Source of the DNA: Owenia fusiformis
Taxonomy: Eukaryota; Annelida; Polychaeta; Sabellida; Oweniidae
NCBI GenBank assembly: GCA_903813345.2
Contig: CAIIXF020000005.1
Location: forward strand, 14,265,375-14,329,374
Reading direction: 5' to 3'
DNA: 64,000 bases
Both the position numbers and the translations under genes were made by a program. Below the pieces are notes generated by a model. The model was not told the DNA's origin. It did no database searches and worked only from the letters and a program-made list of their open reading frames with translations. This document shows, piece after piece, positions 54,936-64,000 of the stretch. Within the stretch, counting starts at the first letter, position 1, and each line of letters starts with the position of its first letter.

Positions 54936-57900
54936 ATGGCAACAATCGCTAAATTGCAAGTAAGTCTCATTTTTTCTAATTATCTAGAGTAGAATAGTTT
55001 AAAACAGTTCTTGCTATGATTTATGAATATATAGCCAATGCCATGAGATCAAAGTTTGAAGGCAGTTTTTGTCCTAACTAGAATAATTTGGCCAATTAAG
55101 AAAATTGTACCCGGAAGTGGCTATTGAACTCTGTGTAAAGTCCAACAGTTTCTGTTTTTTAATGAGCAGGGTGGTGTTTTCTAAAGGGACAGACCTGCGA
55201 ACAATAAGAATCATAATATTGACATTATTTCTCATTAAAGATTTGTGCTTAGCTTGACCCTTGCCATTATATTCTCGATTGGTGAGGATGCTCAACCACG
55301 CATTATGAGATGTCCTATTATTAGCTGATTATAAGCTAAATTCCCCTTAAGGTGACTGTTAACTTAATCGATTTTCAGAAAAAATAGAAAATTTCACAAT
55401 CTTGAAATTTTCAAACTCTTCCTGAGAAGTCGTTTTTATTATTTCACAATATGCTTGTGCACTGTAATCAATACAAAGACATCAAAGAACAAGAAAAAAC
55501 GTTAGTTTGAGAAAAAAAGTGCCGTTTAAAGAATTTGAGAAGATTTTTTTCTAGGAGTAGCCGGTGAAAAACCGCTGATTCAAAATATCTGACCATTTCA
55601 GAAAATATACTTCAAACATATATCAAAAATGAAGGAGCAACGGAAATTTGAAAAATTACCCGATAAAAAAATTGGGATCAAAATAAGGAAAAAAGTACAC
55701 TTCTCAAATTGTTTTTTTCTATTTTTTTAATTTGTATGAGAGATTTCAAAATCCGAAAGCTCCTTCCATTTTGGGCTATATTAAAGGGATGTTTCAGAGA
55801 AATTAGAAAAAAAATGTTCAGGGACCTTTGCCGTGCTACTCTTTTTGTCAATTTTTCTGTCACATTTTCAGAGGACTCAAATTCCCATTCCAAAATGTTT
55901 ACTGTTTCTATTTGCATTACCACAGTGAGCCTGGTTATATAAATGATAAGTGGAACTAAAAAATTGATTGAAAATCCAACCAAAAGACAGTTAATTTTGA
56001 TGGTCAGATTATACTCAAATGCCATGTGCTTCCTGGTTTCGGCCATCTTGGATTTTTTGATTTAGTTATAAGTTACCTTAATTTCATATCTTCATGGCTA
56101 CTGTGCGTGCGTCTTGTATGCCTTGCACAATCTGATTGCTCCAATTGAAAAATAGGGGGCTCCGCGGTTCCAAAACCCGGGGGGGGGGGTACTCCCATAT
56201 ATCAGCTATATGGGGACGTGTCGCTAAAGTGGGTCACTTTTTCACCAAAAAATTTGGACATGTTTAATGCTCTCTAAACAGTTCTATATGGTAGTTGAAA
56301 CCTCTGCCTTGCAAAAATTGATAAACAGGTTCACATATTGGATACAGTTTGGATACAGCCAGGTACACAGTTATAGAAAGTAATATAATTCCTAATATTA
56401 AATAATTGTAATAGTTAATCTAATAAATTTTTCCAACAAATTTCTTTAATAATTCCTTCTTATTCAAAAAATGATAATCTAATGTCAAACTGTTGGAATT
56501 GTAAAAGTTACAGCCAGCTATTATTCTTTTAATGTTGAAAAATAAAACTAGAGTTTTTGTTAGATATTATGGATACATAAATTTTTGTCAGCTGACAGGC
56601 AATTATAAATAAGATTTTTGTTCACGAATTTTGTACCAGTTTATATACAGACTGGAAATCATCCATAATGGTAGAACTCTCTTTCCTCTCTGGATCATTG
56701 AGATGCAAGTTGAATACTGACAAATACTAAGTACTAAGATTCTCGTTCACGAATTTTGTACCAGTTTATATACAGACTGGAAATCATCCACAATGATAGA
56801 ACTCTCCTTACTCTTTGGATCATTGAGATATAAGTTAAATACTGACAAAGTTCAAATTAGAATTCCTCAAATCGCGGCCCATCGATTTCAAAGAATTTCA
56901 GAGAAATACAGCAAAACATCTCGGCATCATGTCAAAAAATTTACCTAAAATTTAGACTATTTCATTGGTTGAATTGCGCGTATTAACTAATAAACAACAC
57001 GTGTGGTAAACTATTATCATCACAACTTTTACTCAGAACTCCTTCCATGAGAATTTCTTCTCATATTTCATTAATTTTAAATTATTTTGACAAAATAATG
57101 ATTGGGGAACATAAATGAATATATATTTCATAAGTTGTGTGAAAATTGACCACATCTATGATGAAAAGAACTATTTTCAACAAATTTTGGTGATTTTCTT
57201 CATCTGCCCGCCGCAGTGTCTATTCCAAGACACTGCATGGGAGTTCGCATGAAATAAACAAACTGAGTAAGGATACTACACACTAATAGGGTCATGGTGG
57301 ACTGAATATCCATGCTGTACAATGTTCATTTAAATGTTAGGGGTTTTCTGAAGTGATTTCCAAACTTTGAGTCCAATTCCTCCAGCCTTTTTTGATTTTA
57401 TAGGGTTCTTCTGACCCCTGGGGTCATCATATTTTGAAATACTTAATTCAAGACTGAAAGTGGTTATTTTCTCATACGAATAACTTATTGGAGAAATGTT
57501 CAGAAAATTTGCATTATCCACAAGACTTCTATTCTGTGCAATGGTAATGCAGCAATACAAGCGAAATCAGTCAGACGTGAACATGCAAAATTCGATTTTC
57601 TGAACTTTTCTTTGGTAATTTTGGGGGGGTTTTGGTCCTAGTAATGGTAATAGATAAAAAAAAAAAGTTGGTTAATATTGTAGCAATTGCACCAAAAATT
57701 CATACACTCTCGTAAGTATGAATATATGTTGATTTGCACAATAGAAGACCATTAAATTTTAGTTTTTCACAAAATTCTGATGACTACACCAACTAGCAGA
57801 GTCTTTAATGTAAGTTATATAAATACGTCCCTTTAACATAGGTTTTTGGTTGGTCTAAAAGTGTAAAAATGTTAATAATTTGCACAGTGTAGCACATTTG

Positions 57901-60654
57901 AGGTATGTACCTTTTAATTGGGCAAGGACTGCATTGAATCCTCTTTTAAATAGGCAGTAGTCATTTAGGCACAAAACTACTATTTCAGTGAAAAAACGAT
58001 ATGCTGAATCAGCAAAATTGAGATCGTCGTCTCCAACAGTTAAGGGGCTAATTTGCAAAACTTCAAATCATCACACAGAAAGACATGCGGCATAGGACTA
58101 AATTCAATAGATTTTTCGAAATTTCAAAGATGCATGTTAAATTGACATAGTTCAAATTAGAATTTCTCCCATTTTCTTCATTATAATGGCTGCCTGCTGA
58201 GCCACAGTCTAAAAACCTATCAAGAGCCCTGCGCAGCCATCTGGGATCTGTGTCTACTCTAAGCTTCTAAGTGTGTTTATACACTGTAGTATGTAAAGTC
58301 TAAAATATATATTTATTTCAGGGGTTAACTGGGATTGTGACTGGGGGTGCCTCCGGTTTAGGACGTGGCACAGCAGAACGCTTCATACGACAGGGCATGA
58401 GAGTTGTCATCTGTGATCTCCCAAATTCCCCTGGAGAAGAAGTTGCGAAAACTTTGGGAGAGAACTGTATCTTCACACCCACTGATGTTTGTACATGATT
58501 ACATGTTAATGAGTTTTCATGACAGTATAAATAGATGGAGTGCTTTTGCCTTATTCATAAAAGGGTTGAGGTAGTATGGCAGTTTCATGGAGAATAGTAG
58601 TGAAATGTCACACAGAGGTCTATAGTTGAGTAACAGGACTTTGAAAAGTATTTGTCTTGTGTAGGTGTTACACTTTTATGTGTTACACTTAACAGGGCCT
58701 TCTGTATTAAAAGAATTTCGCTCAAATCCATCGAACCCCCACTGGCTACAGGCCTGTATGTTCAATCAATCAACTCTCTTCTCAGTAATATCATTTGAAA
58801 GTAGAGACAATGCTAGGTCCCATAGCTTATGCAGGGTGGGGTTTACTTTTGATCTATGAATAGATAGCTTAACTAAAGTTACTTTTGCAAAAGTTGAATG
58901 ATTCTCTTTTCAAATGAAAATTAATTTTATTTAAATTTTTTGATTGATTTTTTATTTATTCAAAGAAAGTACACATAAATATTTTATTTCTAAAGGTAAC
59001 CTCTGAAGCAGATGTAAAAAATGCTGTCAGCATCGCGAAAGAAAAGTTTGGAAAACTAGATGTGACTGTGAATTGTGCAGGGATTGGGATCGCAGTAAAA
59101 ACTTACAACTTTGACAAAGATAAGCCTCATAGTTTAGAGCACTTTGCGAAAGTTTTAACGGTAAGTTAATTTTCGAAAAGTCACAATTACAATACTAAGC
59201 ATACGTAAAATATCTGATTTTGGCGATTAATTTTCACAGTGAGCTTTTTACATATGATTTGTATCGTAAAAATGTATATCTAACTCTATTTTTACGATAC
59301 AAATCATACGTAAAATCTCTCTGTGTTAATTTTCTAAGACAATGCTTTTTTAAACCTTTTCACTCTCTGAAATCCACAAGAAGTTGTAATACAATAAAAA
59401 CCACTCTAATCTGAATGCCAGTAGGACCAGCCAAAAGTGTTTCAACTAGTAGGTGTTCACATTTCAAGGAAATGAATGGGAGGTTTTAAAATTGTGACAG
59501 AAAAAATGTTCATATTTAGAGGTCTTTGAATTACAGAGCTGTTTGGATATACATGGTTTCTGCATTAAATCTCATTAACATTCTCATTCTCATTGTTCAC
59601 TCTGTTTCTTTCTAATTCCACTCTTTTCACACTGTTTTGCATTTGAAAAATTTCGGTCATGTTCCCAATAGGTCAACACAGTAGGAACTTTCAATGTGAT
59701 ACGTCTCAGTGCCGGGGAAATGGGCAAAAATGAACCAAACCCAGATGGTCAACGAGGGGTTATCATCAACACTGCTAGTGTAGCTGCATATGACGGCCAG
59801 ATGGGTCAAGCTGCTTATTCAGCCAGTAAAGGAGCCATTGTTGGAATGACTTTACCCATTGCTAGAGATTTAGCCAAACAAGGAATTAGAGTTTCAACTA
59901 TAGCACCAGGTACGTTATATCCGTTTTTATAATATTTTCACATTTTGTCGCTGGTAGTCTCTTAGGGAATTAAGTAGAAGGTTGAAAAATTTCTTGAAAA
60001 ACTGTTTTTCTTATGTTCCGTTTGTGATTTGTCAATTCATTGTAGACTTGTATTCATTTTTTTAAATTCATGATATGTTCAAAAATCTATGCTTTTTGGT
60101 GATCAAAATCAATGATGTTTAATGGTCATTGTTAATAGACCCAAAGCAAATGAGGTCTTTGGCAATGGGCAAGAGATCATACATTTAATATAAATCATAG
60201 AATCGAGGTCTTTGTTACGATTCTACATGTGTGATTGCATCATGTAGTTTCACTTGGAGCTTTTTAATCAAGTTCAAGAGTTCTACATTCTCCAATTCAA
60301 TAGAGGAGTTTCTATATAGCTTTGAAATTTGCCAATCCTCATCTTTTCCGCCTCGGTGGGAATCGAACCCAGAACCTCCCGATTACATGTCGATTACATT
60401 ACATGCTCTAATTGTATTATTTATTGTGACATCATTTATCATACATTTGTATTTGAATTCCAGGTTTGTTTGATACACCTCTTCTAGCATCTTTACCTGA
60501 AAAAGTCCGCATATTCCTGGCCAGTACAATTCCCTTCCCTCAGATGTTATCCACGCCTGATGTATACGCCCACATGGTACAAAGCATTGTCGAAAATCCT
60601 ACACTGAACGGAGAGGTTATACGTTTAGATGGTGCTCTACGAATGCAACCATAG
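54936..60654 (+). CDS. HSD17B10: 3-hydroxyacyl-CoA dehydrogenase type 2 / 17-beta-hydroxysteroid dehydrogenase 10 (mitochondrial SDR)
   Basis: Five coding exons (54936-54959, 58322-58486, 58996-59160, 59672-59909, 60464-60654) join in frame to 260 residues, one short of the human protein. It is a classical short-chain dehydrogenase: TGGASGLG binds NAD (15-22), NCAG is at 89-92, and the catalytic residues are Ser154 in NTASV and Tyr167/Lys171 in YSASK. The C-terminus [14 protein letters not shown] is characteristic of this enzyme. In animals it oxidises short branched 3-hydroxyacyl-CoA in isoleucine breakdown and steroids, and is also a subunit of mitochondrial RNase P. The eight-residue first exon (MATIAKLQ) is separated by a 3.4-kb intron holding repeats. 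Its GT donors look normal except for a weak GAT|GTTTGT at 58486. AATAAA follows at 61075. Confidence 0.96.
56615..56850. repeat. Two-copy tandem duplication, 127-bp offset
   Basis: TTCACGAATTTTGTACCAGT and the following 100 bp occur twice in a row (from about 56617 and 56744), differing at few positions. It is non-coding, in HSD17B10 intron 1. Confidence 0.75.
56955..57250. repeat. MITE-like segment related to 40773-41196
   Basis: TTGGTTGAATTGCGCGTATT and AACAACACGTG near 56970-57000 are the inverse of 41020-41060. The hairpin CCGCCGCAGTGTCT..AGACACTGCATGGGAGTT at 57207-57247 matches those at 40773-40817 and 41158-41196. Non-coding. Confidence 0.55.
58705..58760. repeat. Terminal fragment of the foldback element family
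   Basis: CAAATCCATCGAACCCCCAC followed by TGGCTACAGGC matches the right end of the element at 7465-9386. Only this end is present, in HSD17B10 intron 2. Confidence 0.55.
59390..59555. repeat. Dispersed 'acagtaaaacctgt' family, decayed copy
   Basis: AATCTGAATGCCAGTAGGAC, GTAGGTGTTCACATTTCAAG and TTTGGATATACATGGTTT match the block at 61586-61770. It lies in an HSD17B10 intron. Confidence 0.4.
60180..60415 (-). mobile_element. tRNA-derived SINE remnant
   Basis: On the minus strand TTCTGGGTTCGATTCCCACC is a canonical tRNA box B, preceded by AGAGCATGTAATGTAATCG, a decayed box-A/anticodon-like part. A non-tRNA body runs toward about 60180. It lies in the last intron of HSD17B10, antisense. Confidence 0.55.
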
Positions 60655-61074
60655 GACAATACATGTATAATTAGTGTTTCGCACTATTATGAGTCAGAGT
60701 CGATTAAAGGGAAATGCAATACTTTAGAAGATGAGCATTCAAGAAAATTTGCACTTAATTTATAAAGTAACATTTGTATAGCTGGTTTTGCCAATTTAGA
60801 AAAATTGCAGGGAGTAATGAGTCCAATGACGTCTGAAACCTAATTGGACAGAAATACTGATTTGAGTAGCAATAGTATGTTTGTATTACTTCAGTGATGA
60901 TGTCTGAATTTTGTTTGGATAAAACTTAGTCAAATGAAACTGAAGGGATAATTTATAGAGTTCTTAAGGAGGACATACTGAAATACAATTTGACTTTTGA
61001 TAAATCACAAAACTTTAGGATGTATTTTAAAACAGTAAATATTAACATCTGTATTTTGAAATAGCTCTAGATCA

Positions 61075-61080
61075 AATAAA
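61075..61080 (+). terminator. Polyadenylation signal of HSD17B10
   Basis: AATAAA lies about 420 nt after the stop codon at 60654. No closer canonical signal was seen. Confidence 0.45.
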
Positions 61081-61585
61081 TATGAACAAATATAAGAATA
61101 TTGTGTTTATAGTTTAAAAGATGGCACTTTGGTAAATAAAGCCTGCAAAAATGACGTTGATGAAAAGCAAATTCATGTAGAGTTTCTACTAACAGAGTCA
61201 GAAAATGTTCTATCAAAAGGTGTTCCATTTTGTGGTGTTCACTTTTAAAAACAGTTTTTTCACAGAATTTTGGTAATTTCCTAATTCCTTGTTTGTTGCT
61301 GCCATCAACCTCACTATTAGCAGATAAACCCAAGTCCATTTCCTCCAAACTTGGTCCAACTTCCACTAGGTGGATGTCTTCAAAAATCAATACCTTATAG
61401 TTACAATTGTGAAAATGAACAAAATAATTCTTGGATGCTTAGACATAATATGGGTACAACTTGAGTCTTAATGTTAAATGAAGTTTGTTAAATGTATTAA
61501 TCAATAATAACTAGTATTTGGGCATGGAGAAAGAGTTCAAATGTTACAAGGTACACAAGGATTTCATATATAAGTGGAAATGCAG

Positions 61586-61770
61586 TTAAACCTGTCTAAT
61601 CCGAACATCTCTTGAACCAGCCAAAATTGTTTGGATCAGCAAGAGTCAACATTACAAGGACTTTTGAATGTGAGTTCATGGGAGATAACAAAATTTGGAC
61701 TGAGAAAAACTGTTCACATTGGGAGATGTTTGGGTAAGAGAGGTGTAAGGATATACAGGTTTCAATGTAC
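61586..61770. repeat. Dispersed 'acagtaaaacctgt' family copy
   Basis: It opens CAGTTAAACCTGTCTAATCC and ends ATATACAGGTTTCAATGT, the inverted-end pattern of the family. Confidence 0.5.
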
Positions 61771-61786
61771 ATGTAATGTGGGATGC

Positions 61787-62091
61787 TAAGCTTGTATTCG
61801 CAAATGCAACTAACACCTGACGGCTACCGATATGGCCAAACCTGAAGCATGTTGTTCAAAGTGCTGTAAAATTGTGACTATCAGTCTGATGGTCATGAAA
61901 TATAGTAGGGTGGTAGGAAATTAAATTTTTTACAAATGAGTGAAATATCAGGGAGTAATTTCTTAAAATGACAAAGATATGAAGAAAATGCAGGGATTCC
62001 GTTTTTTTGACCACCCTGTATTTAAATGAGTTGGTCATAAAATAGTAAGTTAATCCAGTAGCCGTTAGTTGCATTTGCGAATACAAGCTTA
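61787..62091. mobile_element. 305-bp MITE with perfect 28-bp inverted ends
   Basis: TAAGCTTGTATTCGCAAATG plus the next eight bases (61787-61814) are repeated exactly in inverted form at 62064-62091. A second mariner-like inner end (GACCACCCTGTATTT, near 62010) faces AGTAGGGTGGT near 61905, suggesting one element nested in another. Confidence 0.7.
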
Positions 62092-64000
62092 GTAAGCCAA
62101 TCCAGTGAATAATCTCTCTGATTATCAGTTTTGATATTCTTTCAGTTCCAGGGCAGAAATAGGATTCACCGTTTGCTAATTCTTTTCAAAAATGTATTTT
62201 AATACAACTGTCTGCATTTATGGCATCATAATTCTAGTCAACATACCAATTTTTTCCATTCACCTAAAGGATCTGGAATTTTTGGGAAGGTCTATTCAAT
62301 GGATATTCAATGAATCTGATGAAAGCAAATTCAAATTGTAACAGAAAACATGATTTATATTTTATACACTTTTGTAAATACAAAACAATAATTTATTTCA
62401 TAAAGAAATGTAATTACATTTACAATTGTAATTAAACGTAATCGTGTAATTACTTATATGTAGCAATTATAATAACATAAACATAATGGAGAACCAAATA
62501 GCATACAAATGACAATACTTTTTTGTATCACTGATTTTAAGTTCATTCGTATCAAGTCATGTTGTGTACATGAAAAACCATATGAAAGAAAACATGAATT
62601 ATATGAAAGAAAACATGAATTATCCTGTTACTTGACAGAAACCATTTCAGGATCAGATCAAAAGTTGAACAAACTAAAAACCCAAAATAAAACATTTTAA
62701 AATAACCACTACATTGTCAAAGAACATATTTTACTTCTGTATACAAATATCCTAACTATGCATGTGTATAAAAAACAAATTTTGCGGAAAATATGCAAGA
62801 CTTATCTTTGTTTCCACTATTCAATTTGAAATATTTGTAACTCAAAGATTATAGAAAATTACAGGCTCGACATTTGCAAAGTACAATATTCTATAACATA
62901 CATAGATTTAGGAATACCATCATTGATTCTGTTAGCCAAAATGGTACTGATTGGCACCGTGAATTTCAATTCAATTTGTTTCAATTAATTAAGACAACAA
63001 TACCTCATGTCTGTCATAGATCACATAGAACTAGAAACAACTAGAAAAGATTTTATAAAAAATGAACATTGGTAATACTGTAAGAAACAATTTGTTGATA
63101 CTTATTTTCTATTCAATTTATTCATGAATCTTTGACAGGAGTTAACTTATATAATAGCTGATGACAATTTTAAAAATTGTTCACAACTCTTATTAACAAT
63201 TGCAAGTTAGTGAAAATCCACATTGTTTTGTCCAGATAAGTTAGAGTGTAATTCTCCATAGTATTGTTTTTTTGGTTTTCAATAATTCGATTTTCATTCC
63301 ATAATTAGATCACTGAATATTCTGTTTAGATATCCAAAAAGCACACGTACCACACAAAATTTGTGTTATTTTGACATCAATAAAATGGTTCTCAAATCAG
63401 CAGTGCCAAATGAAATGCTTTGATGAAAATAATGCTTTTTTCCCCAAATATTGTTTGTTCTTTAATCCCTTGTTTGTTCCCCAATCTTTTGTTTGATTTT
63501 GCATCCCATTTAGTTTTATTCCAAAGCCGATTTTGAGTTGATATGTGGACATGATATTTTTTTTATTTATTTTAACACCATTTTTTGAAACACAACAGAA
63601 ATTCATAAAACACGTTCTTAACTTTTAACAATGAAGACAAAATACATTTATTGGATATGCGCTTCGGATTTTACAATTTTGGATTCAAATCAGATGCTAA
63701 TGCTTGTATATGGGAAGACAGAATACCAACATCAATGTTCACCACAAATTCAAACGTCTTCCTTCTCTACTTCAAATCATTCCTTGTCTTCAAGATAGCT
63801 TCTTACCAAGATGCGGTAGGTTTGTTACCATGGAAACACCCTACCCTCACATTATAAATGGCAAATTCCTTGCCAATACACACATATAATTACCTCCTAT
63901 ATACAGCTTTACATTAACATGACTGGGGGTAACTTTCAAAGCATCAATGAAAACATTACTAAATAAACAACAATTTGTTTGGTGTCAGATCAAATGTTTC
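62092..64000. other. Right-end spacer, nothing identified
   Basis: AT-rich DNA. The open frames are under 70 codons, lack splice partners and show no family features. I see no RNA gene or clear repeat in it. Confidence 0.5.

Noticed and set aside
62509-62700. 63-codon frame with YERKHELYERKHEL
   Set aside because: A short direct repeat in AT-rich DNA with no splice partner or known domain.

Overview
This is an AT-rich, intron-rich animal nuclear sequence (short exons with GT/AG borders, AATAAA signals, LINE, SINE and DNA-transposon debris). The gene set is cytosolic sulfotransferase, nucleostemin, HSD17B10, fibrinogen-related, CCP/EGF and chitin-binding lysozyme-like proteins. With the very high load of short inverted-repeat elements it suggests a marine invertebrate, most plausibly a mollusc or other lophotrochozoan. 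The species cannot be fixed from the sequence.

Layout. At 302-15377 three genes for secreted proteins lie on the minus strand: a coiled-coil/CCP/EGF protein that runs off the left edge, a protein with two lysozyme-like domains and one chitin-binding domain, and a two-exon fibrinogen-related lectin. Together they look like an innate-immunity or extracellular-recognition cluster. At 16702-34059 a plus-strand gene joins a MUS81-like (ERCC4-type) nuclease fragment, through phase-compatible splice sites, to a 1190-codon exon rich in SUMO-interaction motifs and ending in a CUE/UBA-like helix bundle. Its 11-kb last intron holds a complete minus-strand sulfotransferase gene (21708-25826), a 2.1-kb minisatellite and an orphan duplicated sulfotransferase last exon. 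From 34060 to 45249 I find no convincing gene. That stretch is packed with transposable elements: a foldback element with a LINE inserted in it, a G-run-rich element with a 5-bp target duplication, a tRNA-derived SINE and mariner-like inverted-repeat elements. At 45250-60654 nucleostemin (minus, 15 coding exons) and HSD17B10 (plus, 5 coding exons) are divergently transcribed from start codons only 69 bp apart. From 60655 to the right end there is only UTR, short inverted-repeat elements and unassigned AT-rich DNA.

The most unusual pattern is that three different genes each carry a minisatellite that straddles an exon/intron junction, so the splice site itself is tandemly copied. It is an acceptor in the lysozyme-like gene, a donor in the nuclease gene and a donor in the sulfotransferase gene. 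Other items worth attention are the nuclease/SIM/CUE gene structure, the double lysozyme-like plus chitin-binding architecture, two copies of a 1.9-kb foldback element in opposite orientation, and a segmental duplication whose single-copy seed appears to have expanded into the large minisatellite.
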